Origin: Sphingobium_A sp965228065
GTDB taxonomy: Bacteria > Pseudomonadota > Alphaproteobacteria > Sphingomonadales > Sphingomonadaceae
Length of the DNA stretch: 64,000 nt
Assembly: GCA_965228065.1 (NCBI GenBank)
Contig: OZ245788.1
Location: forward strand, 5,704,001-5,768,000
Direction of reading: 5' to 3'
A model generated the notes under the pieces. The model made no database searches and had not been told where the DNA came from. It saw only the letters and a program-made list of their open reading frames with translations. The position numbers and the translations under genes are program-made. This document shows, in pieces, positions 16,910-25,947 of the stretch (position 1 is the stretch's first letter; each line of letters starts with the position of its first letter).

Positions 16910-17650
16910 CTAGACCTGCGCGCTGAACGGCGTGAAATTCGTTCCCTCGTCAAAAACGTCGACGCCTTCCTGGCGCTTCAGCCAGCCGACAACGGCGTAG
17001 GTGACGGGTGTCAGTACCGCTTCCCAGCTAACCTTGAGCGCCCAATTGGTGACCATCACCGTCAACACCTGCCCGGTCGTCCACACGCCCAGAAAGGCAA
17101 GTGGGTAGAATATGATGCTGTCCACGCCCTGCCCCACTATCGTCGATCCGATCGTCCGGCTCCACAGATGCTTGCCCTTGGTCAGGATCTTCATCTTGGA
17201 GAGCACGAAGCTGTTGGCGAACTCGCCGGCCCAGAAGGCGAAGAGCGACGCGAAGACGATGCGCCAGGTGCTGCCGAACACCGATTCATAGGCGGCCTGC
17301 CCGGTCCAGCCTTCGGCGGGCGGCATCGCAACCACCACCCAGCTCATCACCGCCATGAACAGCATCGCACCGAATCCAGCCCAAACGCAGCGGCGCGCGC
17401 GCGCATAGCCATAAACCTCGGTCAGCACGTCGCCGATCACATAGCCAAGCGGGAAGAACAATATGCCCGCGCCGAAGGTGAAGCCCCACACCGTCGACAG
17501 CTTCGCCGCGCCGATCAGGTTGGACAGCAGCAGCACGGTGACGAACGCCGCCATGACAAAATCGAACCAACGAAAATGCCCGCCCTTCAGCGAATCCGCC
17601 GAAACCGCCTTTGGCGTGCCAATTTCAACCCCGATGCCCCGCATGCTCAT
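16910..17650 (-). CDS. Queuosine precursor transporter (YhhQ/VUT family)
   Basis: A polytopic inner-membrane protein of about 246 aa with six predicted helices. Family blocks are LLLSNLIGAAKL near the N-terminus, FPLGYVIGDVLTEVYGYARAR and FWAGEFANSFVLSKMK, and SRTIGSTIVGQGVDS in the second half. YhhQ-type proteins import queuosine precursors for tRNA wobble modification. Start codons at 17650 and 17644 are both usable. It lies head to head with tRNA-Arg and leads a three-gene operon. Confidence 0.85.
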   Translation of the reverse strand: MSMRGIGVEIGTPKAVSADSLKGGHFRWFDFVMAAFVTVLLLSNLIGAAKLSTVWGFTFGAGILFFPLGYVIGDVLTEVYGYARARRCVWAGFGAMLFMAVMSWVVVAMPPAEGWTGQAAYESVFGSTWRIVFASLFAFWAGEFANSFVLSKMKILTKGKHLWSRTIGSTIVGQGVDSIIFYPLAFLGVWTTGQVLTVMVTNWALKVSWEAVLTPVTYAVVGWLKRQEGVDVFDEGTNFTPFSAQV

Positions 17651-17711
17651 GAAAACGAAGACTATCGAGGTTTCGCGTCCGCGCAATCCACGCTAAGCGA
17701 TTTTTCGGCGC

Positions 17712-17788
17712 GCGCCCGTAGCTCAGCTGGATAGAGCGCGAGACTTCTAATCTTGAGGCCGCAGGTTCGACTCCTGCCGGGCGCGCCA
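17712..17788 (+). tRNA. tRNA-Arg (anticodon TCT)
   Basis: A complete 77-nt cloverleaf with encoded CCA. The acceptor stem is GCGCCCG/CGGGCGC, the D arm GCTC...GAGC, and the anticodon loop CTTCTAA gives anticodon TCT. The T arm is GCAGGTTCGACTCCTGC. The last 46 bases, from the anticodon loop onward, form the left attachment site of the integrated element, so the functional tRNA is kept after integration. Confidence 0.97.
17743..17788 (+). repeat. Left attachment site (attL) inside tRNA-Arg
   Basis: The 46-bp 3' portion of tRNA-Arg, from ACTTCTAATC to GGGCGCGCCA, recurs perfectly at 42154-42199. The two copies flank a 24.5-kb insertion, with the integrase next to the right copy. Confidence 0.95.
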
Positions 17789-17931
17789 ACTTTTCAATGA
17801 CTTAGATGGCGATGTACGCCCTAGTCCAACTCCGAACCGGCTTGGATAATCACACGATAAGCGCGAGATCGCAGCTGCGTCCGAAGGTGATTCGAGTGCG
17901 TGATCGGCGGAAAGACTGGCTCTGAGCGCGA

Positions 17932-18129
17932 TCAATTCGGCCGATCCCCACTCTCCGCTTCCTTCAGCGCCAGGACGCGCCAAGCGATATCGAGCCAGAA
18001 GGCAACGCCGTCCGCATCGCCCGCTTCGACCATCGCATCGTGACGCTCAAGGAGCACATTGCCGACGCGATCGCCATGCATCTCTCTGAGCTTCGCCGCG
18101 AACCCCCAGCGTTCCTGTTCGGGCGTCAT
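17932..18129 (-). CDS. DUF6961-like small protein, copy 1
   Basis: A 65-aa protein, MTPEQERWGFAAKLREMHGD followed by a second helix (FWLDIAWRVLAL). It resembles the alphaproteobacterial DUF6961 family, unknown function. A paralogue lies near the other side of the element (33902-34105) with the pattern EEQWAIAARLLELHG. Its start overlaps the upstream gene stop by 4 bases, so the two form an operon. Confidence 0.7.
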   Translation of the reverse strand: MTPEQERWGFAAKLREMHGDRVGNVLLERHDAMVEAGDADGVAFWLDIAWRVLALKEAESGDRPN

Positions 18130-18407
18130 CGAGGCCCTTTAGCGACAGTCTGCCGCTTCTCTCTCAGCTCTTCGATATCAAAGACCGGTCGTTGGTCGCG
18201 GGCCCGTGTCGGGAGCCGAGGCCTTTCCGCGGGCAACTGCCTGACACTCGCTTCTACGAACGCCTCGATGTCCTCAAGGCGGTACAAGATCTTCCGCACG
18301 CCGAATGTCACGTAGGAGATCTGGCCCTGTTTTCGAAGCTTTCGCAGGGTCCGTTCGCAAATTCGGAGGATGCCCGCGGCTTCCTCGGGGGTAAGAAGGT
18401 TGGTCAT
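18126..18407 (-). CDS. MerR/excisionase-type helix-turn-helix protein
   Basis: A 93-aa DNA-binding protein. Residues ~5-55 (LLTPEEAAGILRICERTLRK, then YRLEDIEAFVEA) form the HTH_17-type fold seen in excisionases and AlpA-like regulators. The basic C-terminal third is unstructured. Being next to attL it may act in excision or regulate the gene cluster here; a second AlpA-like protein is at 39319-39516. Coupled to the DUF6961-like gene. Confidence 0.75.
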   Translation of the reverse strand: MTNLLTPEEAAGILRICERTLRKLRKQGQISYVTFGVRKILYRLEDIEAFVEASVRQLPAERPRLPTRARDQRPVFDIEELREKRQTVAKGPR

Positions 18408-18549
18408 GCCAACCGGTAACGCGAAGCCTGTACGCTTCCAATTTGGTTGTCAGTGGTTGGGCTGGCTGACGGCACCCTCCATTCCGGACCTACCCTGACT
18501 CGACTCGACGCCAAATCGTGTGCAGCTTGCACCCGAGAGTGGGACGTCA

Positions 18550-18849
18550 ATGAATCGGTGGAAAGCGTCATATCTGGGCAATGACTATCTGCTCGCAGAT
18601 CGGTTCTATATCACCGAACTGTTGCACGTTCCGAGAGAAGGGCGGCCGCCATATTCTCCGGGCGATCCCTTTGACGTAAGCGGAGATCGCTGGGAGGTTC
18701 CCGGCACGATCATTGCCGCAAGTGCCGAATTGCTCGAAATCGAGATGACAGGCGGAAAAGTGCTCAAGCTTAAACCCACGCCTCCGGGAGAACATCCTCC
18801 AGTCGTGAGTTTCCGAGGGAGCCCCAGCGAGGATTGGTCGGTCGCTTGA
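18550..18849 (+). CDS. 99-aa protein of unknown function
   Basis: Starts MNRWKASYLGNDYLLADRFY and continues as a small beta-rich soluble protein with no signal or membrane segment. The ATG at 18550 was chosen because the upstream ten residues look non-coding. It is divergent from the HTH gene at 18407, with about 140 bases between them that should hold both promoters. No function can be assigned. Confidence 0.55.
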   Translation: MNRWKASYLGNDYLLADRFYITELLHVPREGRPPYSPGDPFDVSGDRWEVPGTIIAASAELLEIEMTGGKVLKLKPTPPGEHPPVVSFRGSPSEDWSVA

Positions 18850-18956
18850 TGGATGTGCGGCGCGCCCTTTGAGTTGGCATTACACGACCGGCTCCACCGC
18901 CACCAATTTGCGTTCGGCCCGCATCCCGCATAGCTTCACATGCAAGGGGAAATGCG

Positions 18957-19112
18957 ATGAGCTGGACGTTACCAAGCCTACTGAGCGATGTGATGAATGC
19001 GTGGTCGCCTCAGAACTTGCCGTACACGCTGGCGTTCTGGGCCGTCGTTGGCGCTGGCGCTTGGTTTATCTCCAAGCGCAAGACGTCCACAGACGAGCCC
19101 AGCGACGAATAG
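18957..19112 (+). CDS. 51-aa single-helix membrane protein
   Basis: Begins MSWTLPSLLSDVMNAWSPQN, then one hydrophobic helix (LPYTLAFWAVVGAGAWFI) and a charged tail KRKTSTDEPSDE. A GGGGAAA ribosome site precedes the ATG at 18957. The gene ends 2 bases before the convergent end of the 1533-aa gene. Size, single helix and charged C-terminus resemble small holin/anti-holin proteins, but this is only a shape argument. Confidence 0.6.
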   Translation: MSWTLPSLLSDVMNAWSPQNLPYTLAFWAVVGAGAWFISKRKTSTDEPSDE

Positions 19113-19113
19113 G

Positions 19114-22100
19114 TCAGTTCGGCACTGCCATATTAAAACCGGGCGGGGGTGCAGGCACACCCATGTAGCTTGGCGCACCGTTCAGCAGCGGGACGGGCCG
19201 CGACCTCCGATCCTTCGAGCCGAACATAATCTCCTTCGCCGCCTTGCGCTGAGCCGTCTTGATCTTGTCAGCCATCTCCGCGCGATCGGCCTTTGATGCC
19301 GTGGCCCATTCAGGCGTCGTCATCGCCTGTCGCAATGCTGCTGCCGTCATCGTGCCGGCCAGTCCGCGGAACTGGTGGTACTGCGCGTCGTCCATGCCGT
19401 CGCGGGCTGGCTGACCGAAGCGAGCGCCGATATCCAACATTTCCTTGTTGAGCGGATCATTCTTGGCCGTGCCCGTCCAGACCGGCGACACGATGTCAGG
19501 ACCAACCCCGCCTTCGCCAACGATGGGCTCGCCCCACATGTCCAGGCGAGGGCGAAGCGATTGAGACATGCCGGGGATACGGTTCTTGATCGCGTCGATC
19601 GGATCGTCAGTCTCGCGCTGCACCGGATCGAGCGTGCGAGCGACTTGAGCGACGCCAGCAGGGACGGCGATCGAGCCCGCAAGGCGCTTCGTGACCCGCT
19701 CCCCGGAACGCTGTGGATCATCGAGGGCGGCGAACACGTCCGACAAGCCTGATAGCCAGGTCTTATCCTTCAGGTTCTCGATGAACGACGCGCCCAGCAC
19801 CATGGCCGCGTGCTCGCGCTGCTTGTCCGTCATTGTTTCGCCCTTGGTGGCATAGTCGGCCGCCATGCCAAGGGTCATCGCCAGCGGATCGAGGCGCTTA
19901 TAGGAATAATATTCGTCACCGATCTTGATGCTGTATGGCTGCCAGCGATCCGCCATCTTGATGTTCCTGGCGTTGTCGTCGATCGGGCCCGAACCGGTGA
20001 TATACCCGTTCGCCGCCCATTGCGTGACCAGAGCCGCGAGCCCGGTCCCCATTCCAATCTTGGCCGACGCAAGATGCCGGCGGGCGCCACCTGCCACCAT
20101 ATCCTCGCGCCATTCCTTGACGAACGGAGCGAAAGGCGAACGCTCGGCCGCAAACTTGATGATGTTGGTCGGCGTGCGGATGAACGGAACGAACAGTTTC
20201 AGCGCGGGGACAGCGCTTGTCAGATTCTGCGCAGCCTGGCCCGCAGTACCGAGCGGACGCTGGAACGTCAGATACCGGGCATAGTCCAACGTCTTATCAA
20301 GAATGTCGTCGGGCGGGTTCGCTGTCAGCTCGGCGATACGGGCATAGAGCGCATCGCCCTTCAATCCTTCAGCGCGTGCGCGCCGCATCACGAGGCCGCC
20401 AAGTTCCTGTCGCCGGGCAACCGCCTTGAAAAACTCGTCCTCTGCCGCCAGCATGCGGGTGGGGAGGCGTATGACCTTGCCCTTTAGGCCGCTGATCGCT
20501 TCATCGGTTTGCGCTTCCACCTTGGTCACGTGATCGGGAACTTGCCCCGTTTTCAAGGTGTGGCGGAATGCCTTAAGCCCTTCGGCCGCGCCCTGCATCA
20601 TGCCCACAATGCGCGGCGCGATCTCCGACGCCATGACGCGATCGGTTGCCCGCCGGTTCCACTGACCGATTGCAGCCGCGCCGATATGCTCGGGGATCTG
20701 AAGCGCAGTCGTAAGGGTGTTCGACATAATGTTGACGGCGTGCGTCTGCGGGCCCGACAGGAGCACGTTGTACCAAAGCTCAAGCAGCTTATCCTTGTAC
20801 TTGGGCTTGGCTGCCTTCAGCGCAAAGGAGTTGATCTGGCCCGGCGACGCGCCTGCGCTCTGTAGATCGACGATCGCGCGCGCCGCATCCTCGATATTGC
20901 CGCGCCCCCCGCCCAAATTGGTTAGTGCTGGCAGGACACGTTCACGAACAGCGCTCGACTTTGCCACCGCGCGGAACTGCGCCAGCGCGCGCCCCGCCTC
21001 TGTGGTCATACCCGACACCTGTTCCTGAATTGCGGCATGGCGCAGCCAGCCGGCGCGGAACGTCGCCAAATCTTCATCGGATCCGCCCGAAGCACGACGC
21101 GCGAGATTGACTAGCTCGTTGCCCGACTTGGCGAGTATCTGCCGAGCCGCCAGCGCCTGTTCTGCGTTGAACGCCTGACCTCGACGACGCTTGAGCAGGC
21201 TATCGGCCGTCATCCCCAGTTCTTCAGCAAGGGATGCGGTTTCGGCCTGGCTGATGCGACCGCGGCGCGCAGGGTCGAAGCCGCCCATTCGAACATCGGT
21301 GACGGCCAGCGCCCGACGAATGTCCTGTGGCGTCTCCAGCTTGCCGAGATCGATATTGCCAGCATAGTCGGGCGCACCACCCGGCCCCCATTCTTCATAT
21401 GCGGAGATCGGCGGGGCGTTGCGCTGCAAATCGTCCTGGCCGATCGGCTGGCCGAGATCGTCAGCGAGCGGAACCCCTTCTTGCCGGGCAGCTTCTACGG
21501 CAAAACGCTGGCTCCGCGCCGCGTCGAATGCATCGACTTCGGGCAGATCGCCGGGAAGAAATGAGCGATTGCGACCTGTATGCGTAGCCCCCAGCGCGTC
21601 GAGAAACTCGGGCACGGTGGGGCGCTCGGCATGGTCTGGGAAATATCCAGCCTCCCAGGCACGCAAGGCAGCTTCGTCATAGCCTAGACCGTTTTCAGGA
21701 TCGACGAGCTTGCCCAGCCGGTTCTCTGCTTGCGCGAAGTCGAGCGGGCGCGGCTTGTTGTCGATTCCCATGTGGGCCAGTTCACCGCCGTCCGGACGGA
21801 TGCCGCCTTCGCTGCGCAGGAACCCGACAAGATCTACCGGCCCCTTGCGCGGCAGCGTACGCGAGGCATCGCGGGTCGATGGGAAATGGCGCGTTTCGAG
21901 CTCGGCATATTCGTTCGGTGCGCGCAGATCTGGACGCATGCCCGCGCCGATCCGCTGCGCTTCCTCCAAGCTCTGCACGGCGTTACCGGGAAGCGGCATC
22001 ACGTCCCCCGGCTCCATGCCGTTGGCAAGCGCCGTCATCTGTTCGGGCGTGGCGCGATCGAGCAGCGGAGAAGCGCGGCCGATCATCGGATCGTCGATCG

Positions 22101-23715
22101 GCCCGAATCCCGGAGGGGGTGGCGGCGCTTCACCGATATCGATCCTGTCGGGCACGCGAGGGCCGGCGATCGACATCTGGTCAACTTCCGCGTCCATGTT
22201 CGCGACGCGATTGACGCTTTCTGCGGGTGCATCAGGTACGTCAGCAACCCGAGCCGCACCCGTCACCGGGTCGAGGTCCGGCTGTTCGTTGCCATCGATC
22301 GTAGGGATGCGGCCCCGGCCACGCAGCCGATTGATCGCTCCCGCCGCCGTCTGGCCAAGCTCCCCGGTGCCGTAGCCCAGGACAGCGCCCGAAGCGCCGC
22401 CGATCAGTGTACCCGGCAGGCGATCGATTATATCGCCTTCGCCAGCGCCGAAGCCCGCAGCAGCGCCATAGGCACCGCCCGCCAGGGTAATGCGGCTGGT
22501 GACTGCCGATCGTGCAGCCTCACGGGCCGCCAGCGACGTAGCGCCCTCACGAAGCGCAGCACGACCAGCAACAAGGCCAACACCACGCACGGAACCGCCT
22601 GGCAGGATAGCACCGCCAGCAAGCTGGCCGCCGAAGCGCGCATAAGGATGGTTCGCGTCGTCGAAGCCGAGAATGGATCGGTTCTGATCAATGTTGTTCC
22701 ACAGCACATCACCGAAGCGCCGCTCGCTGTTCCAGATGTTCTCCCGGCCCTTGGTGCCGCCGAGCGTGTCCACGACCCCACCCATCTCGTCGAGCATGTT
22801 GATCGGGTCCGCGAAGCCGCGCGCGCCCGCCCCGACTGCACCGTCGCCGAGATCGGTCAGGACTTGGGGCGCGTTTTCATAAGCGAGTCCTGGCGTGCGA
22901 ACGATGCCCTTCGCCCGCTTGGAAAGGAAGACATCGACCTTGGCCGGATCAAGGGGGAACCCGTTCTCCTTTGCGAACGCTAGAATCTGATCCTTGGTCG
23001 AGTTGGGCTGATCGAGCAGCGCCAGATAGGCAGTGGCGGTCTCGGGGCGCAGGCCTTGGAACGGGGTGGGCTCATCCCAGAAGACCGCCTCACCCTCGCC
23101 GAACTGGCCCGGCTCAGCCGCCTTCCACGGTCCGTCTTCTCTGCGAAATTGCTGAGGTGTCTCAAACTTCCCGCCATGCGCGCCGAGACGGTTCAGACGG
23201 GCAAGGCGCTCTGCTTCCATGTACTGGCGCATGCGCTCCGGGTCGGCCTTCAGATACTCGGGAGCCGCCAGCCCCCAGCCGTCGCGGAGGATATTGGTTC
23301 CGGGGTCTTGGCCATTCTGATCGACCGTGACGACCGGCCGCCCATAGGTCTGCTTGCCAACGGGGGCGATCGTCGAGCCGGGCAGGAAGCCCGCGAGCAT
23401 GTCACGGCTTGGCGTCGCCAGATCGACCAGACTGTTGTCGCGAGCGCGGCCCTTCTGTCCGACTTCGAACGCGTCATAGCCGTACATCCGGGCATTGCCG
23501 CCGCCCTGCATGCCGAACGTGTCGCCATCATGCACACGCCCGTTCGGTGTGATGGTGATCTGGGATTCAGCAGGCGCACCGAACCCAGGAGGCGGAGGGG
23601 GTGTCCGTTCCTCTTCCTCATCATCGCGGCGCCGGGAAGCCGCGAATGGGCTGCGCTGTGGCGGGGTGGCGACGACGGGACCGAAGCCGGGCGGCGGGGG
23701 CGGAGGGCCGGCCAT
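19114..23715 (-). CDS. 1533-aa phage-type giant protein with N-terminal nuclease-like domain
   Basis: The N-terminus is Pro-rich, with PPPPPGFG repeats at residues ~3-10 and ~39-46, another near 540, and PAPPPGF at the C-terminus. Residues ~55-150 resemble a staphylococcal-nuclease fold (VHDGDTF, RMYGYDAFE). A long middle region is Ala/Arg-rich. Residues ~1000-1330 contain LSGPQTHAVNIMSN and hydrophobic stretches such as SAKIGMGTGLAALVTQWAAN, a pattern found in large polyvalent or internal virion (DNA-ejection) proteins of phages. The ATG overlaps the stop of the 402-aa gene by one base (TGATG). Role in DNA delivery is inferred, not shown. Confidence 0.75.
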   Translation of the reverse strand: MAGPPPPPPGFGPVVATPPQRSPFAASRRRDDEEEERTPPPPPGFGAPAESQITITPNGRVHDGDTFGMQGGGNARMYGYDAFEVGQKGRARDNSLVDLATPSRDMLAGFLPGSTIAPVGKQTYGRPVVTVDQNGQDPGTNILRDGWGLAAPEYLKADPERMRQYMEAERLARLNRLGAHGGKFETPQQFRREDGPWKAAEPGQFGEGEAVFWDEPTPFQGLRPETATAYLALLDQPNSTKDQILAFAKENGFPLDPAKVDVFLSKRAKGIVRTPGLAYENAPQVLTDLGDGAVGAGARGFADPINMLDEMGGVVDTLGGTKGRENIWNSERRFGDVLWNNIDQNRSILGFDDANHPYARFGGQLAGGAILPGGSVRGVGLVAGRAALREGATSLAAREAARSAVTSRITLAGGAYGAAAGFGAGEGDIIDRLPGTLIGGASGAVLGYGTGELGQTAAGAINRLRGRGRIPTIDGNEQPDLDPVTGAARVADVPDAPAESVNRVANMDAEVDQMSIAGPRVPDRIDIGEAPPPPPGFGPIDDPMIGRASPLLDRATPEQMTALANGMEPGDVMPLPGNAVQSLEEAQRIGAGMRPDLRAPNEYAELETRHFPSTRDASRTLPRKGPVDLVGFLRSEGGIRPDGGELAHMGIDNKPRPLDFAQAENRLGKLVDPENGLGYDEAALRAWEAGYFPDHAERPTVPEFLDALGATHTGRNRSFLPGDLPEVDAFDAARSQRFAVEAARQEGVPLADDLGQPIGQDDLQRNAPPISAYEEWGPGGAPDYAGNIDLGKLETPQDIRRALAVTDVRMGGFDPARRGRISQAETASLAEELGMTADSLLKRRRGQAFNAEQALAARQILAKSGNELVNLARRASGGSDEDLATFRAGWLRHAAIQEQVSGMTTEAGRALAQFRAVAKSSAVRERVLPALTNLGGGRGNIEDAARAIVDLQSAGASPGQINSFALKAAKPKYKDKLLELWYNVLLSGPQTHAVNIMSNTLTTALQIPEHIGAAAIGQWNRRATDRVMASEIAPRIVGMMQGAAEGLKAFRHTLKTGQVPDHVTKVEAQTDEAISGLKGKVIRLPTRMLAAEDEFFKAVARRQELGGLVMRRARAEGLKGDALYARIAELTANPPDDILDKTLDYARYLTFQRPLGTAGQAAQNLTSAVPALKLFVPFIRTPTNIIKFAAERSPFAPFVKEWREDMVAGGARRHLASAKIGMGTGLAALVTQWAANGYITGSGPIDDNARNIKMADRWQPYSIKIGDEYYSYKRLDPLAMTLGMAADYATKGETMTDKQREHAAMVLGASFIENLKDKTWLSGLSDVFAALDDPQRSGERVTKRLAGSIAVPAGVAQVARTLDPVQRETDDPIDAIKNRIPGMSQSLRPRLDMWGEPIVGEGGVGPDIVSPVWTGTAKNDPLNKEMLDIGARFGQPARDGMDDAQYHQFRGLAGTMTAAALRQAMTTPEWATASKADRAEMADKIKTAQRKAAKEIMFGSKDRRSRPVPLLNGAPSYMGVPAPPPGFNMAVPN

Positions 23716-24923
23716 CAGCGAACCGGAACCCAAGCGTTATTGCGCAGCACCATGCGCTGCCCTTGAGCGTTCGAGACGACATCGCCTTCCTTGTACTGCG
23801 GCTGAGCCGTCGCCGCAGGAGGTCCGCGACGACCTCCGCCAGCACCGCCCCGTCCACCAGCCTGATACCGCTCCAATAGCTTCTGCTCGCCGTCCGTCAG
23901 CGGTGCGCCCTGCGTGAACTTCTGCAGGACGCCGCCGATGACGCTGCTTGGTGAAGGTGCGCGTGGGCGCGGGGGGGCTGATGGAACGCGAGCCTGCGGT
24001 ATGTTGCGAAGCTGTAGGCGATTGTCCTGCCGAATGCCTTCAAGGCCCTGCCGCGCTTCCATGGCAGTGGGACCGTTCGTGCCGAGCTGCTGATCTTGAA
24101 CCGCTCCCATCCAATCCTTGGAACCGGGCTGCTTGCCCAGGCTGCGCGCATACTGCTCGCCCTGCGTCATGCCCTGATAGGCGCGCGCGGCCTGCCCGGT
24201 CTGCGGGTCATAGCGGATGGTATCAACGCCATTCTCGATCAGGCGGGGCGGCTGGTAGGTGCTGCCGCCCTCGTTCGGGTTGCCGAAAACGCGGGTTTCG
24301 CTCTGGCCGACATTCGCCGCGGCGTGGTGCGTCGCCAGGGCATTGGACATCTGCGACCCCCACTGATCCGGGTTTGCCATATATGCCGCCATCTCGCGCT
24401 CGTTCATGCCGGGTAGCGAAGCGATCTGCTTGCGCCGCTCAAAATCCGCCATCTGCGTCAGATAGTCCTTTCGGCGCTGTGCGAGCCCCGCCGAAAGGGC
24501 GCTGATCGTCCGATCGCCGCCGCGTGAATCCCCGTTTGCATATTGAAGGCCAGACGCCACGGCACCCAGTACACTGGCGATAATCGGCCCGGTGTTGCTC
24601 CGCTTCTTCGGGGCAGAACCAACCATCTCCGCCAATCGCGGATTCATGCCTTGCGGCTGCTGAGGCTGTGCGGGGTCGAAGCCTGCCGCCCTGGGCGCGC
24701 CCTCATACCGCCCGGCCTTGCCGAAGATGCCCCCGGCCGAAGCCTTCCCGGTGGTATCGTTCGCGATCCGGTCCGCCATGGTTGGCGCGTAGGGAGGCGT
24801 CTGGCCGGGCGACTGCCCGCCCATCTCCATCTGCCGGCGCAATTCCGCCTCGTCATCCGGAGAGATGCCGGTCAAATCCATGAAGCTTCTCGGACGAGAG
24901 CGCATACCGCCGAAAATTCCCAT
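23715..24923 (-). CDS. 402-aa probable virion-associated protein
   Basis: A low-complexity Gly/Gln/Pro-rich protein starting MGIFGGMRSRPRSFMDLTGI. A small helical region (SALSAGLAQRRKDYLTQMAD) is at ~140-165, a Gly/Arg-rich tract is near 360-375, and the C-terminus ends VLRNNAWVPVR. Composition and position beside the giant gene resemble internal virion proteins of phages. It shares a one-base stop/start overlap with the giant gene, so both are made from one message. Confidence 0.65.
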   Translation of the reverse strand: MGIFGGMRSRPRSFMDLTGISPDDEAELRRQMEMGGQSPGQTPPYAPTMADRIANDTTGKASAGGIFGKAGRYEGAPRAAGFDPAQPQQPQGMNPRLAEMVGSAPKKRSNTGPIIASVLGAVASGLQYANGDSRGGDRTISALSAGLAQRRKDYLTQMADFERRKQIASLPGMNEREMAAYMANPDQWGSQMSNALATHHAAANVGQSETRVFGNPNEGGSTYQPPRLIENGVDTIRYDPQTGQAARAYQGMTQGEQYARSLGKQPGSKDWMGAVQDQQLGTNGPTAMEARQGLEGIRQDNRLQLRNIPQARVPSAPPRPRAPSPSSVIGGVLQKFTQGAPLTDGEQKLLERYQAGGRGGAGGGRRGPPAATAQPQYKEGDVVSNAQGQRMVLRNNAWVPVR

Positions 24924-24935
24924 TGCTCAGTTCCT

Positions 24936-25559
24936 TCAGTGGAAAGTCTGGCCCGCGCCGTGGAAGGCGTGGACAATGATCTTGGTTGCGTCTTCCAATC
25001 CGGCATCGCTGAAGAGCATGTCTGCCGACAGCTCCTCGCAATGCTCCATGAAGCTCCAGACCGCCGAGGGACTCAGGCCATATGCCTGGCAGATCTCGCC
25101 ACAGAGCCGCGCCGAGGCGAACACCTCGAACAAGGGGTCATCAACGTCGGGGAAGTCGGGCAGCCGATGGGGTGGCGCCTTCGCAATCTTCGCGAGCTGA
25201 AACACTTCGGAAGGTGGCGGCGGATCGCACAGCGCCAGGACTGAAAGCGAGAGTGCGGCTTCCTCGCACCCCTCGTCCGCCAGTTGATCGAGCACGATAA
25301 CGCATTCGACGGCGGGGCCTATCGCATCGGCTTCGGCCCGCTCCATTTCTTTTACGAGGTAGAAAAGCGCTCCCGCCAGTGTCAGTCGGTCGCGCCAGTC
25401 TCGACTATTCGAGGCCATGCGCGCGTGGGCTGCGGCCCGATCGATCGTGGCTAGGATTTCGCTATCGTCCTGATCGTTCGAAGCAATGGCGTCGCGCAGA
25501 CGCTGCAACTCCTCATCTCGCAGCAGTCGGCGCGCGTCGATGTCGATGGCGTTCATCAT
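24936..25559 (-). CDS. 207-aa protein of unknown function
   Basis: An acidic, helical, soluble protein (begins MNAIDIDARRLLRDEELQRL) containing an EACEEAALSLSVLAL-like helix. Starts at 25559 or at the following ATG (25556) and overlaps the RHH gene. It ends 13 bases before the virion-like gene, so it belongs to the same leftward operon. No family is recognised; a phage head-filling or regulatory role is possible but unsupported. Confidence 0.65.
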   Translation of the reverse strand: MMNAIDIDARRLLRDEELQRLRDAIASNDQDDSEILATIDRAAAHARMASNSRDWRDRLTLAGALFYLVKEMERAEADAIGPAVECVIVLDQLADEGCEEAALSLSVLALCDPPPPSEVFQLAKIAKAPPHRLPDFPDVDDPLFEVFASARLCGEICQAYGLSPSAVWSFMEHCEELSADMLFSDAGLEDATKIIVHAFHGAGQTFH

Positions 25560-25705
25560 GCTGCCTCCCTCACCGCGTTGCGCAGTGCGTGCCGCATCAG
25601 TTCGGAAAGGCTCATTCCCTCCTGTCGGGCCTTGGCTTCAGCCGCGCTCATCATGGAAGGCGTGACCCTGAACGTCACGGGTACATCGAGATTCGATGCT
25701 CTCAT
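25556..25705 (-). CDS. 49-aa ribbon-helix-helix DNA-binding protein
   Basis: Read from ATG 25705 to TGA 25556. VPVTFRVTPSMMSAAEAKAR forms a strand then helix, and GMSLSELMRHALRNAV a second helix, matching the RHH (MetJ/Arc-like) fold. It heads the leftward 25.7-19.1 kb operon, overlapping the next gene by 4 bases (ATGA), and so is a candidate autoregulator of the virion-like module. Confidence 0.75.
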   Translation of the reverse strand: MRASNLDVPVTFRVTPSMMSAAEAKARQEGMSLSELMRHALRNAVREAA

Positions 25706-25947
25706 CGCTTGCTCCCTACGCAGAATTTACGTCAGCAGTTCTGACATATTCCTACATGCGACACAAAGGATTTATGGCCGGATCGGTCCTTTTTCGGATT
25801 TGTTCGCTCTGGAAATATGCTGCGAACCGTCAGGTCAGGCCCCGAAAGGAAATGGTCCGTTCTGGATTGGATCAAAGCGATGCTTACTCTCGCTTAACTC
25901 GACGAGGTCCATATGGATCACCGCTATCGAGCGGAGGGGGCGAGCAT

